A stretch of 64,000 nucleotides of DNA from Flavobacterium taihuense (GCF_019351435.1 NZ_JAHWYN010000003.1:62001-126000); one strand, 5' to 3'; positions 1 through 8,876 are shown, numbered from the stretch's first letter. The notes: generated by a model from the sequence alone, not told the origin. Program-made: numbers and translations.

Positions 1-307
1 TACATTAGCTTTAGGGATTGCATTCGTGGTTTTGCAATTCGTAGGCTTTGGTCAAATTGTTGCCGAAGGACATTATTTTACAGGAAGTGCCAGTTCAATT
101 ACAACTACATTTTTGTATGTGGTAGTGGTTGTACACTTGATTCACTTGGCCGGAGGTATGATTTCTCTATTAATTATTATTTATAATCATTTTAAACAAA
201 AATATAATGCAACCCAAACTCTTGGAATTGAACTAGGTGCGATGTACTGGCACTTTCTTGATTTCTTGTGGGTTTATTTATTTTTATTTTTATATTTCTT
301 TAAATAA
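1..307 (+). CDS. Heme-copper oxidase subunit III, 3' part only
   Basis: The reading frame is already open at base 2 and ends with TAA at 305-307, so the gene is cut by the left window edge and about 101 codons are visible. They form two or three hydrophobic helices. The segments HLIHLAGG and YWHFLDFLWVYLF are typical of the last helices of cytochrome c oxidase subunit III, an inner-membrane subunit that stabilises the O2-reducing catalytic subunit. A second subunit III gene follows 42 bases downstream with the equivalent ending, and subunit IV after that, which is the usual order in Flavobacteriaceae. A GTG at base 26 is an internal valine and not a credible start. Whether this is the shorter, roughly 195-residue paralog cannot be seen here but is expected from family knowledge. 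Confidence 0.85.
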   Translation, partial: TLALGIAFVVLQFVGFGQIVAEGHYFTGSASSITTTFLYVVVVVHLIHLAGGMISLLIIIYNHFKQKYNATQTLGIELGAMYWHFLDFLWVYLFLFLYFFK

Positions 308-349
308 GAAAAAAACGTAAATTTGGGAACTTTTTAACGAATAACTTTT

Positions 350-1324
350 ATGGAAGCGACAGTTACTACTGCAAATAGTGAAAAAACTTGGGGAGGCGGC
401 AATGAGCCAATGGGAGCGAGTTATGGTAAATTAATGATGTGGTTTTTTATCGTATCAGATGCCTTAACGTTCTCTGGATTTTTAGCAGCTTACGGGTTTT
501 CTAGATTTAAATTTATTGAAACATGGCCATTGGCAGATGAGGTGTTTACACACTTTCCATTTTTACACGGCGTATCTGCTCCGATGTATTATGTGGCATT
601 AATGACTTTTATTTTAATTTTCTCATCTGTAACAATGGTTTTGGCCGTTGATGCAGGGCATCAAATGAAAAAAGATAAAGTAGCCTTTTATATGTTTCTT
701 ACAATTATTGGAGGTTTAATTTTCGTTGGTTCTCAAGCATGGGAATGGAAAAACTTTATCAAAGGTGAATACGGAGCTATTGAAACAACAGGTGGTAGTT
801 TGCTGCAGTTTGTTGACAAAGAGGGTCATCGTGTTGCTTTGGAAGATTTTGCTGCTAAATTACCAGTAGAAAGAGAATTATTGTCAAGAGACAAAGCAAA
901 ATGGTTTATGAGTGAATCGTCGATTCCTACTTATACAGTTGCTGAAGTTCAAGCTGGTTTTAAAGCACATCCAGAAGTTTTGGTGCGTATTGAAACTTTG
1001 AATAAAAACAAAGAGAAAATAATACTTTCTAGAGAAGAGTCGCAAGTGAGAATAAATCAAGCCAAGTTGGTTATTGAAGGAGCTAACTTAACTCATAATG
1101 AATATGGAAGTAAGCTTTTTGCTGATTTCTTTTTCTTTATTACAGGTTTTCATGGTTTTCACGTATTCTCTGGTATAGTGATTAATATCATTATCTTTTT
1201 TAATGTTCTTTTGGGTACTTACGAGAAAAGAGGTAGTTATGAAATGGTTGAAAAAGTGGGGTTATACTGGCACTTTGTCGATTTAGTTTGGGTATTTGTT
1301 TTCACATTCTTCTATTTAGTTTAA
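350..1324 (+). CDS. Heme-copper oxidase subunit III, long form with hydrophilic insertion
   Basis: This 324-residue protein has membrane helices at roughly 27-50, 80-100, 112-130, 256-290 and 305-323. The subunit III signatures TGFHGFHVFSG (265-275) and YWHFVDLVWVFVF (306-318) identify it. It is about 120 residues longer than a minimal subunit III. The extra length is a charged, non-membrane segment at about 140-250 between QAWEW and the FHGFH helix. It would support the terminal oxidase complex in the inner membrane. It lies between another subunit III gene and subunit IV in one transcription unit. ATG at 350 follows an A-rich leader without a Shine-Dalgarno site, as usual in this phylum. 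Confidence 0.9.
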   Translation: MEATVTTANSEKTWGGGNEPMGASYGKLMMWFFIVSDALTFSGFLAAYGFSRFKFIETWPLADEVFTHFPFLHGVSAPMYYVALMTFILIFSSVTMVLAVDAGHQMKKDKVAFYMFLTIIGGLIFVGSQAWEWKNFIKGEYGAIETTGGSLLQFVDKEGHRVALEDFAAKLPVERELLSRDKAKWFMSESSIPTYTVAEVQAGFKAHPEVLVRIETLNKNKEKIILSREESQVRINQAKLVIEGANLTHNEYGSKLFADFFFFITGFHGFHVFSGIVINIIIFFNVLLGTYEKRGSYEMVEKVGLYWHFVDLVWVFVFTFFYLV

Positions 1325-1340
1325 TTTTAGATTTATCATT

Positions 1341-1691
1341 ATGTCACACGCACATGTTTCTAATACAAAAAGGATTTGGACTGTTTTTGGTCTATTGTCT
1401 TTGATCACAACTGTTGAAGTTGCTTTTGGTATCATCAGGCCAGATGCATTGTATATGCATACTTTTTTAACGATGAGTTTGTTAAACTGGTTGTTTATTA
1501 TATTGACATTAGTTAAAGCATATTATATTGTATGGGCATTTATGCACATGGAAGGAGAAAAAAAGGCGTTAAGAAATGCAGTGGTTTTTCCTTTAATATT
1601 CTTAGTTTGTTATTTGCTTTTTATTCTATTGACAGAGGGAGACTATGTATTTGAGGTTTTTAAAAGTTCTACTATTAAATGGAATTTTTAA
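1341..1691 (+). CDS. Cytochrome c oxidase subunit IV (caa3/CoxD-like)
   Basis: A 116-residue protein with three predicted transmembrane helices (about 14-32, 43-68 and 80-98). The segment AFMHMEGEKKALR lies between helices two and three and is characteristic of the prokaryotic cytochrome c oxidase subunit IV family. It begins 16 bases after the long subunit III gene and closes the oxidase unit before a strong terminator. The family is a small structural subunit of aa3/caa3 oxidases in the cytoplasmic membrane. Length and position match flavobacterial genomes. Confidence 0.88.
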   Translation: MSHAHVSNTKRIWTVFGLLSLITTVEVAFGIIRPDALYMHTFLTMSLLNWLFIILTLVKAYYIVWAFMHMEGEKKALRNAVVFPLIFLVCYLLFILLTEGDYVFEVFKSSTIKWNF

Positions 1692-1710
1692 CTAGATATT
1701 AATTCAATAA

Positions 1711-1743
1711 AAAAGGTATCCGTCTCGACGGATGCCTTTTTTT
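1711..1743 (+). terminator. Rho-independent terminator after oxidase operon
   Basis: A 9-bp stem (1715-1723 with 1728-1736, one G-T pair) closes a CTCG tetraloop and is followed by seven T residues. It sits 20 bases after the subunit IV stop codon and separates the oxidase genes from the SCO group. Confidence 0.9.
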
Positions 1744-1774
1744 ATTTTAGTACAATAATTTTTATAAAGCCCTA

Positions 1775-2416
1775 ATGAAAAAAAATATCGTTCTTTTTGT
1801 GTTATTTATATTGCCTATCGTAGCTTATTTGTTTTTTGCTTCAGGGATTAATAGTTTTACAAAGTTGCCTATTATAACTCCGAAGATTCCTGATTTTGGA
1901 GAATGGAAATCTTTAAATGGTGAGAAAGTAAGCTTGAATAATAAAATTACAATACTTGGTTTTTCGGGTACCGAGATTCTTAAAAACAGAGGAAATTATT
2001 TCAACTTAAACGAAAAGATTTACCAACGTTATCATGATTTCAAAGATTTGCAGTTTGTTGTTGTAGCACCTTTGGGAACAGAGAAAGACGTTAAAGCAGT
2101 GGTTGAGGCTTTAGGAGCTTTTACTGATGTGAGTCAATGGCATTTTGTATTTGCCTCTCCCGAAGAAATTAAATCTTATTTTAGTCAACTAAAATTGAAG
2201 GGTACTTTGAATCCAGATTTTGGGACTGCTGATGTTTATATAGTAGATAAAGAAAGAAATTTGAGAGGACGGAAGGAAAAGAAAGGCTATAAAGAAGGCT
2301 ACAGTACATTTCATCCAGCTGAATTAAGTAATGAAATGCTGGATGATTTTAAGGTTATTCTTTATGAATATCGCGCTGCTTTGAAAAAGAATCATAATGC
2401 AACAAAACAATTATAA
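1775..2416 (+). CDS. Cysteine-less SCO/thioredoxin-fold-like membrane-anchored protein
   Basis: A 213-residue protein with one N-terminal membrane anchor (about 4-23). The remainder follows the thioredoxin/SCO pattern: an IPDFGEW strand, a long helix, a late strand VYIVDKERNLRGR and a conserved C-terminal helix. The late strand parallels ALIDKNGNIRCRKD in the SCO protein encoded three bases downstream. Unlike SCO it contains no cysteine at all, so it cannot bind copper through CxxxC or do thiol exchange. It is probably an ancient SCO paralog kept as a partner or scaffold in oxidase assembly; that role is inferred from neighbourhood only. Confidence 0.6.
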   Translation: MKKNIVLFVLFILPIVAYLFFASGINSFTKLPIITPKIPDFGEWKSLNGEKVSLNNKITILGFSGTEILKNRGNYFNLNEKIYQRYHDFKDLQFVVVAPLGTEKDVKAVVEALGAFTDVSQWHFVFASPEEIKSYFSQLKLKGTLNPDFGTADVYIVDKERNLRGRKEKKGYKEGYSTFHPAELSNEMLDDFKVILYEYRAALKKNHNATKQL

Positions 2417-2419
2417 AAG

Positions 2420-3106
2420 ATGTTTAAAAATAAATCATACATAGGAATTTCTTTTGTGATACTCGTTTTTGGAATATATGCAATTCCAAAAATTGTAGAT
2501 AGAATGCAAAACAACAGTGTAGTTCAGAGTGATCGTTTAGACAAAGCAAATGGCTCTACTGAAGTAAATGGAAAGTTGGTTAAAATTGGGCCTGTTCCAA
2601 GATTTGAACTAACTAATCAAGACAATGTAAAAATATCTAGCGATTTTTACAAAGGGAAAGTATATGTTTTAGAGTTTTTCTTTGCTACCTGTCCTTCTAT
2701 TTGTCCTAAGATGAATGCCAATATGGTGACATTGCAAAATGCTTTTTTTGGTAATCCAAATTTCGGAATTGTTTCGATAACTATCGACCCAGTTCATGAT
2801 ACGCCTGCTGTTTTAAAAGAGCATGCCAAATTGTTAGGTGTTAAATCTTCTAATTGGAATTTTTTGACAGGAGATCATGATTATATCTACAATTTATCCA
2901 ATAAAGGTTTTAATATTTATGTGGGAGAAAATAGCAAAGTAAAAGGTGGTTTCGAGCATTCGGGTCTTTTTGCGTTAATTGATAAAAATGGGAACATCAG
3001 ATGTAGAAAAGACGACTATGGTAATCCGATTTTATATTATGATGGTTTGGAGAAAAAAGGAATTAGAGACATTCAACAAGATATTCAAGCTTTACTAAAG
3101 GAATAG
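2420..3106 (+). CDS. SCO1/SenC family copper chaperone for cytochrome oxidase
   Basis: A 228-residue protein with an N-terminal anchor (about 7-25) and a thioredoxin-like SCO domain. The copper ligands are visible: Cys91 and Cys95 in CPSICPK and His180 in GGFEHSG. TIDPVHDTP at 121-129 is another family signature. SCO proteins deliver copper to the CuA site of cytochrome c oxidase, or reduce it, on the periplasmic face. The start is three bases after the preceding gene, so the two are co-transcribed. DUF420 follows after 85 bases. Confidence 0.93.
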   Translation: MFKNKSYIGISFVILVFGIYAIPKIVDRMQNNSVVQSDRLDKANGSTEVNGKLVKIGPVPRFELTNQDNVKISSDFYKGKVYVLEFFFATCPSICPKMNANMVTLQNAFFGNPNFGIVSITIDPVHDTPAVLKEHAKLLGVKSSNWNFLTGDHDYIYNLSNKGFNIYVGENSKVKGGFEHSGLFALIDKNGNIRCRKDDYGNPILYYDGLEKKGIRDIQQDIQALLKE

Positions 3107-3155
3107 TGTGAATAGAGAAACAGAAGACATTTTACAAGAGGTAGAAAGTTGAATT

Positions 3156-3180
3156 TAGAGTATAGAATTTAGAAAATAGA
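3156..3180 (+). repeat. Heptad-periodic leader upstream of DUF420 gene
   Basis: The word TAGA recurs at 3156, 3163, 3170 and 3177, an exact 7-base spacing with degenerate intervening bases (TTTAGAG, TATAGAA, TTTAGAA, AATAGAT). The array ends 11 bases before the ATG at 3192. Similar arrays precede tsaB, the 38.9 kb hydrolase, clpX, GH3 and DUF2797 in this window. Function unknown. Confidence 0.6.
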
Positions 3181-3191
3181 TTAATTAGAGA

Positions 3192-3731
3192 ATGGAAAAT
3201 AATACAATAGAGCATAAATATAATAAATGGATTGTGTTGCTGTCAATTGCGATTCCTGTTGCGGTGGCTGTTCTTTTTAAAGTAAAATTAAAAGATTTTG
3301 GTTTTGATGTAACCCCTCTGTCGTTTTTACCGCCTATTTACGCTACAGTAAATGGGATAACAGCAATATTGTTGGTTGCTGCTGTAATGGCAATTAAAAA
3401 CGGCAATAGAAAGCGTCATGAGGTGTTGATGAAATTAGCGATTGGTTGTTCGGTTGCTTTTCTAGTCATGTATGTGGCGTATCATATGACCGCCGAATCT
3501 ACTAGATATGGAGGTGAGGGAGTTTTCAAATATGCGTATTTCTTTATTTTAATTACTCATATTTTTTTATCAATTGCTATTATACCATTGGTTTTGATCA
3601 CTTATGTTCGCGCCTTGGCAAATAAATTTGATAAACATAAAAAAATCGCTAAAATCACTTTTCCTATCTGGCTTTATGTTGCTGTTACTGGAGTAATTGT
3701 TTATTTAATGATTTCGCCTTATTATGTTTAA
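3192..3731 (+). CDS. DUF420 family membrane protein (CtaM/YozB-like)
   Basis: A 179-residue protein with five predicted transmembrane helices, a histidine in MYVAYHMTAES after helix three and another in ITHIFLSIAIIPL, matching the DUF420 family. In Firmicutes DUF420 (CtaM) is needed for a functional heme-copper oxidase. Its position after SCO and the oxidase genes supports an assembly role here, but that transfer is inference. The gene follows a 7-base periodic leader and its 3' end lies beside the next small gene. Confidence 0.85.
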   Translation: MENNTIEHKYNKWIVLLSIAIPVAVAVLFKVKLKDFGFDVTPLSFLPPIYATVNGITAILLVAAVMAIKNGNRKRHEVLMKLAIGCSVAFLVMYVAYHMTAESTRYGGEGVFKYAYFFILITHIFLSIAIIPLVLITYVRALANKFDKHKKIAKITFPIWLYVAVTGVIVYLMISPYYV

Positions 3732-3753
3732 AAAAGAAAATAGAAAAGAGAGA

Positions 3754-3987
3754 ATGGAAAAAAGAAGGGTTGGGTTGAGAGTATGTCTCTTTGTTTTATG
3801 CTCTATGTTCTTTTCTCTATCTGCTAGTGCGCAATGTGCCATGTGCCGTGCGGCCTTAAATGGTGAAGAAAACACATCGAAAGCAGCTGCCATAAATGAT
3901 GGGATTGTTTATCTTATGGTGATTCCTTATGTGCTTGTTGGAGCTCTTGGTTATTATATTTATCGAATGAAAAAGAAGAAACAGTAG
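3754..3987 (+). CDS. Small exported CxxC membrane protein of the oxidase locus
   Basis: From the ATG at 3754 this is a 77-residue protein: a signal peptide ending SASAQ, then CAMCR, a short hydrophilic stretch and one transmembrane helix (about 48-68) ending in a lysine-rich tail. The reading frame also has an ATG at 3724 that overlaps the DUF420 gene by eight bases. I prefer 3754 because it gives a normal signal peptide. The CxxC directly after the predicted cleavage site and the C-terminal anchor suggest a periplasm-facing redox or metal-handling peptide. No named family is recognised. A strong terminator follows, so it is the last gene of the unit. Confidence 0.7.
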   Translation: MEKRRVGLRVCLFVLCSMFFSLSASAQCAMCRAALNGEENTSKAAAINDGIVYLMVIPYVLVGALGYYIYRMKKKKQ

Positions 3988-4006
3988 TTTAATATCACTT
4001 CCAATG

Positions 4007-4052
4007 AAAAAGTCAGTCCTGAAAAAATATTTTTTCAGGACTGACTTTTTTT
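4007..4052. terminator. Bidirectional terminator between convergent genes
   Basis: A perfect 21-bp inverted repeat (4007-4027 with 4030-4050) has A-rich outer flanks that read as T-tracts on both strands. It lies between the small CxxC gene and the oppositely oriented DUF4403 gene, so it can terminate both. Confidence 0.9.
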
Positions 4053-4079
4053 AACACCACAAACCGCATACTGATTACT

Positions 4080-5495
4080 TTATTTCAGTCCGTCGATTGA
4101 AACATTAATAGTTCCATCAACTTTTATAAATGCAATAATCGCTTGGTTGGTTAGCTGTATTTTTTGAAACTGAATATCTTCCATCTTTCCGTTGATAAAA
4201 ACGCCAGGCATAGGAGAGTAGTTTTTTAGATAAGTCATCATGCTCTGTTTGGCTTCGTCCAAGTTTTGTTTTATAGAATAACGACAATTTTCTTCTATTT
4301 TTCTCAAAACAATTCCTTGCGCCAGCCAGTTTGCAGTTCGCATTAATTTGCTTTTGGTATCTAATACATAATCCAATTTGTCAAAATAGATTTCTTTGGT
4401 TGTTTCGTTATATTGTGGAATTCCATTCAAATAAATAGTTCCGTTTACCGCCCCTAAAAGATCTAAGGCAATCACCATTTTTCCGTCTTTATGCCAAATA
4501 GCCACATTTTGAACTTTTACTTTCTTGCTTCCTGAACCAAATTCTTGCCCGACGAAATTAGCTGTCATAATTTTTGAAGCCTCCTGATAGGTTGAAACAG
4601 CTGCAATATTAGCCGAGATTTGTTCTGGGATTTTTTCAACTGCTTTCAGTACTATCTTGTTAGCTTCAAATTTTGATTCGGGTTTTTTACCAATCAAAGT
4701 TTCCATATTACATTTCATGCCCATGTTAAGTAAAAACGAATCATTCTTGAGTTTGGCATTGGTAGAATATACCTCTAATGGAACAATTCTAAGCCAACTT
4801 TTATAAGCTTCACTCATTTCAAAAGGAGTACATATTTTGGATAATGCATCCATAACATTGGGTTTGAAATCCATAGAATCTTCGATGGCAGTATCAATGC
4901 TTTTTTCAATTTTTGATTTGAAAAGACTTACTGCAGGATTGATTAGATAAGTTACTGGCATATTTTTTCCAAAAACGGTCATTGTTGGACTTTCAATCCA
5001 ATCAAGAGATTTTAATGTTGTTTTTGAACTTAATCTCCAATTGTTCAAGCTCACGCTGCTCAGCAAAGTAATCACCCCGTTTAGATTGAATTCCTGTGTT
5101 TTGTACAAATCAACACCCATGGTTTTGGTCCCAATTCTGTATTTTGCCCAAATCTTTAAAGGCAAAACGGTTTTTATTTTTTCGCCTTCTTTTCCTTGGT
5201 TATTCGTAATGGTGATTGGGGCTTGTTTCCAAACTTTGATTTCGATATTGTCATCTTCTATGTTATTGTCTTCATAGATTAAACCATTAAGTAAAGTGTT
5301 GGTTTGGTTCTCGATATCTTTTAGTTTAACATTCACTGGAAGATTGATATATGAAGGGGTACTTGCATAAGTCAATGGTGCAGCATCGTCTGGTTCAGGT
5401 TTTAATGCTTCTATTTTTTGGGAAGTTGAAGAACAACTTATTGTTAATGAAAGCGTTATTATGAAAATTATTAGAATCGTAAAAGATTTTAGCAT
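4080..5495 (-). CDS. DUF4403 family lipoprotein
   Basis: A 471-residue protein with a lipoprotein signal (lipobox LTISCSS, cysteine near residue 21), so it is probably an outer-membrane or periplasm-facing lipoprotein. The body is rich in beta strands with two related halves; segments such as PSYINLPVNVKL and VWKQAPITI match DUF4403 as I know it. Biochemical function is unknown. The gene is transcribed alone and shares the bidirectional terminator with the upstream oxidase locus. A possible minus-strand -7 box (TATATTTG, 5530-5537) lies upstream but lacks a clear -33 partner. Confidence 0.75.
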   Translation of the reverse strand: MLKSFTILIIFIITLSLTISCSSTSQKIEALKPEPDDAAPLTYASTPSYINLPVNVKLKDIENQTNTLLNGLIYEDNNIEDDNIEIKVWKQAPITITNNQGKEGEKIKTVLPLKIWAKYRIGTKTMGVDLYKTQEFNLNGVITLLSSVSLNNWRLSSKTTLKSLDWIESPTMTVFGKNMPVTYLINPAVSLFKSKIEKSIDTAIEDSMDFKPNVMDALSKICTPFEMSEAYKSWLRIVPLEVYSTNAKLKNDSFLLNMGMKCNMETLIGKKPESKFEANKIVLKAVEKIPEQISANIAAVSTYQEASKIMTANFVGQEFGSGSKKVKVQNVAIWHKDGKMVIALDLLGAVNGTIYLNGIPQYNETTKEIYFDKLDYVLDTKSKLMRTANWLAQGIVLRKIEENCRYSIKQNLDEAKQSMMTYLKNYSPMPGVFINGKMEDIQFQKIQLTNQAIIAFIKVDGTINVSIDGLK

Positions 5496-5669
5496 TTGTT
5501 TCGTTTTTTTGAAAGCAAATTTAACAAAACAAATATATTTTTAGGTTAGGAGTGTAACATTTTAGTTGGATATAAGTCTTATGCTTTAAATTAGTAATTT
5601 AAATATTCACTTTCCTTAAAACTATTTTTTAGAAGAGAAATACTATTGCTTTAAAAAAAACGCGAAATC

Positions 5670-6371
5670 ATGATTGAAATTAAAGACTTACATAAATCAT
5701 ACAAAATGGGGCATTCCGAATTGCATGTGCTAAAAGGAATTAATTTCAATATAAAGGAAGGTGAATTGGTTGCCATCATGGGGTCGTCTGGTTCCGGAAA
5801 GTCTACATTGCTTAATATTCTGGGAATTCTGGACGAAGCAGATTCTGGACTTTATACATTGGACAATGTGCCCATCAAAAAATTAAATGAAACTATCGCT
5901 TCTAAATACCGAAACCAATTTCTTGGTTTTGTTTTTCAATCTTTCAACTTAATTAATTACAAAAGTGCCTTGGATAATGTGGCTTTGCCTCTTTACTATC
6001 AAGGTTTAAAAAGAAAAGAACGCAATGCGATTGCAATGCGATATTTAGAAAAAGTTGGTTTGGCTTCCCATTCGCACCATTTGCCTAATGAACTTTCCGG
6101 AGGGCAAAAACAACGCGTGGCTATTGCCAGAGCATTGGCTTCGAACCCCAAAGTGTTATTGGCTGATGAACCTACAGGAGCATTGGATACTTTGACTTCT
6201 TACGAAGTCATGGAGTTGATACAAGGTATTAATGACGAGGGGAAGACTATTTTGATCGTAACACATGAACCGGATATTGCCGCTATGTGCAAAAGAAACG
6301 TGGTCTTGAAAGATGGAGTAATCATTGATGATAAAATGGTAGAACAAGTTAGAGCTTCTTCTTATGTTTAA
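5670..6371 (+). CDS. ABC transporter ATP-binding protein (MacB/LolD type)
   Basis: A 233-residue nucleotide-binding domain with Walker A GSSGSGKST (38-46), Q-loop FVFQSFN, signature LSGGQKQRVAIARA (142-155), Walker B VLLADEPTGALD (162-173) and the H-loop histidine in VTHEPD. This sequence type powers mechanotransmission ABC systems (MacB, LolCDE, FtsEX) rather than substrate import. The next gene, a permease, overlaps its 3' end by eight bases, and a second permease, two adaptors and TolC follow. The set is a tripartite exporter. Confidence 0.95.
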   Translation: MIEIKDLHKSYKMGHSELHVLKGINFNIKEGELVAIMGSSGSGKSTLLNILGILDEADSGLYTLDNVPIKKLNETIASKYRNQFLGFVFQSFNLINYKSALDNVALPLYYQGLKRKERNAIAMRYLEKVGLASHSHHLPNELSGGQKQRVAIARALASNPKVLLADEPTGALDTLTSYEVMELIQGINDEGKTILIVTHEPDIAAMCKRNVVLKDGVIIDDKMVEQVRASSYV

Positions 6372-7608
6372 TATAGAACGTTGGCAGGAAATATTTGAGG
6401 CCATTGCCAAAAATAAACTGAGAACTTTCCTCACCGGAGTTTCTGTGGCTTCGGGTATCTTTATTTTGGTGATTCTTCTTGGGGTTGGAAAGGGTTTGCA
6501 AAACGGAATCGAAAAACAATTTGAACGTGATGCAGCTGGAATAATTGAGGTTTGGTCTGGCGCTACCACCAAAGCCTACAAAGGATTAAATCCCGGAAGA
6601 CAAATACAATTTAGAAATGGTGATTATGAAGCTTCGGTTCAAAAATTTGGAGATCAATTTGAAAAAAATGGATCAACTTTCAATGCTTGGGGCGTAACTA
6701 TTTCTTATGGAAAAGAATCAGGAAACTACCAATATCGGGGTGTAAATCCGGATTATTTAGCCATTGAAAATGCTACTGTTGTTCAAGGGCGGTTTATAAA
6801 TGCTAATGATTTGATTTATAACGAGAAAGTAGCAGTAATAGGCCAAAAAATAAAGTTAGACATATTCAAGGAAAAAAATCCTATAGGAGAACAAATTACA
6901 GTCAACAACATCAATTTTAAAGTGGTTGGTGTTTTTACAGATCCGGGAGGTGAAAGAGAAGAAGGTAGGGTTTTCTTACCTTTGACTACTACACAAAAGG
7001 TGTATGGAGCAGGTGATAAGATTAGCAACATGTTTTATACCCTTAAAAAGAAAGACACTTATGAACAGGCTTTGGCCGAAGCCGCAAAATTCACTACTGA
7101 TTTAGGAGCGTTGTTAAAAAGTAAAAACACTGTTGCTCCCGATGATGATAGCGCGATAGGGATACATAATTCTACTGTTGAAGCCAAGAAATTCTATGAT
7201 TTGAATCTTTATATTCGATTGTTTTTTTGGTGGGTTGGAATTTGTACTATTATAGCAGGAGTTGTTGGAGTTAGTAACATTATGATGATTATTGTAAAAG
7301 AGCGAACCAAAGAAATTGGTATTCGAAAGGCATTAGGAGCTTCACCAATTTCAATTATTGTGATGATTTTGCATGAATCTATTTTTATTACGACGATTTC
7401 TGGTTTTGTTGGATTATTAACAGGATTGGCACTTTTGGAATTAATTGGTCCCCATGCTCAAAGTGAATATTTTGTGAATCCGCAAGTAGATTTTACGGTG
7501 GCTATTTCAACCTTAATTGTGTTGGTAATAGCAGGTGCTTTGGCGGGGTTTGTTCCGGCATATCGAGCGGCCAAAATTAGACCAATTGTAGCACTTAGAG
7601 ACGAATAA
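6364..7608 (+). CDS. MacB-like ABC transporter permease 1
   Basis: A 414-residue permease of the MacB/FtsX class. It has an N-terminal helix (about 20-43), a large periplasmic MacB core domain (about 50-270), then three C-terminal helices (about 278-305, 330-355 and 370-395). The cytoplasmic coupling motif ERTKEIGIRKALGA follows the second helix, as in the family. It overlaps the ATPase gene and is followed two bases later by a paralog, so the transporter is probably a permease heterodimer rather than a MacB homodimer. Confidence 0.92.
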   Translation: MFNIERWQEIFEAIAKNKLRTFLTGVSVASGIFILVILLGVGKGLQNGIEKQFERDAAGIIEVWSGATTKAYKGLNPGRQIQFRNGDYEASVQKFGDQFEKNGSTFNAWGVTISYGKESGNYQYRGVNPDYLAIENATVVQGRFINANDLIYNEKVAVIGQKIKLDIFKEKNPIGEQITVNNINFKVVGVFTDPGGEREEGRVFLPLTTTQKVYGAGDKISNMFYTLKKKDTYEQALAEAAKFTTDLGALLKSKNTVAPDDDSAIGIHNSTVEAKKFYDLNLYIRLFFWWVGICTIIAGVVGVSNIMMIIVKERTKEIGIRKALGASPISIIVMILHESIFITTISGFVGLLTGLALLELIGPHAQSEYFVNPQVDFTVAISTLIVLVIAGALAGFVPAYRAAKIRPIVALRDE

Positions 7609-7610
7609 TT

Positions 7611-8876
7611 ATGTTTGATAGAGAAAATTGGAACGAAATTTTAGAGGCGCTGACTGCCAATACCTTCCGAACGTTGCTTACCGCTTTTGGCGTGTTTTGG
7701 GGAATATTCATTTTGGTAATATTATTAGCCGCTTCAAACGGATTGGAGAATGGAGTGAAAAAAGGATTTGACGGAATAGCGACAAATACTATGTTTATGT
7801 GGACACAAACTACTTCGAAAGCCTATAAAGGGTTGCCTAAAACGCGGCGATATGATTTTAAGAATAGTGATGTTGATGCCCTAAAACAAAAATTTCCAGA
7901 CCTGTTGTACGTTTCTCCTCGTAACCAATTGGGTGATTTTAACGGAGTGAGTAATGTTGTTAGAGGGACAAAAACAGGAGCTTATACCATTTATGGAGAT
8001 TATCCAGAATTGGTCAAACAAGAGCAAATGGATATTGTCAAGGGACGTTTCGTAAATCAACAAGACATTCTTTCCAGACGTAAAGTAGCTATAGTTGGTA
8101 ACGGTGTTATCAATGAATTGTATATGAATGCTGAAGAAGTTATTGGTACGTATATCAAAATAAATGGTGTTAATTTTATGGTGGTTGGGGTTTATAAATC
8201 CAAGGGGAATAATAATGGGAATGCCGAATCTGCTCAAAAAAACATTTTTATCCCTTTCACTACTTTTCAACAGGCTTTTAATTTTGGAGATACCGTTGGT
8301 TGGATGGCACTTACCGCGAATGACGATGCATCAATTACAAAGCTAAGACCTGGAATCCTTGCATTTATGCGCGAAAGACATTCTATTCACCCCGATGATG
8401 AAAGAGCTGTTGGTAATTTTGACTTGTTTGCTGAATTTCAAAAAGTGCAGGATTTGTTTATGGTGCTTAAATTCATCGCTTATTTTGTTGGGACATTAGT
8501 ATTGTTATCCGGTATTATTGGTATTTCAAATATTATGTTAATCGTTGTGAAAGAACGAACTAACGAAATCGGAATCCGAAGAGCATTAGGAGCAACACCA
8601 GGCGCTATTCGATCCCAAATATTATTAGAAGCAATTTCACTTACCATAATAGCAGGTATGTTTGGTATCGCTGTAGCCACAGGTTTGTTGGCCATACTGA
8701 ATATGATTTTGGCATCAATGCCTACAGACGGAATAATGTTTATTAATCCGAGTGTTGATTTAGTGGTTGTTTTTATAGCCTTGCTAATTTTAGTGGGTTC
8801 AGGATTATTAGCAGGATTTATTCCAGCACAAACCGCCATAAATGTTAAACCGGTAGACGCTTTACGAACAGAATAA
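7611..8876 (+). CDS. MacB-like ABC transporter permease 2
   Basis: A 421-residue paralog of the preceding permease with the same layout: first helix about 20-43, periplasmic core, and three C-terminal helices after residue 275. It has the coupling motif ERTNEIGIRRALGATPGAI. N-terminal halves of both permeases share the pattern W-EI-EAL--N--RT-LTA. It is expected to pair with permease 1 and the upstream ATPase in the inner membrane. Translation starts two bases after the previous stop codon. Confidence 0.92.
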   Translation: MFDRENWNEILEALTANTFRTLLTAFGVFWGIFILVILLAASNGLENGVKKGFDGIATNTMFMWTQTTSKAYKGLPKTRRYDFKNSDVDALKQKFPDLLYVSPRNQLGDFNGVSNVVRGTKTGAYTIYGDYPELVKQEQMDIVKGRFVNQQDILSRRKVAIVGNGVINELYMNAEEVIGTYIKINGVNFMVVGVYKSKGNNNGNAESAQKNIFIPFTTFQQAFNFGDTVGWMALTANDDASITKLRPGILAFMRERHSIHPDDERAVGNFDLFAEFQKVQDLFMVLKFIAYFVGTLVLLSGIIGISNIMLIVVKERTNEIGIRRALGATPGAIRSQILLEAISLTIIAGMFGIAVATGLLAILNMILASMPTDGIMFINPSVDLVVVFIALLILVGSGLLAGFIPAQTAINVKPVDALRTE

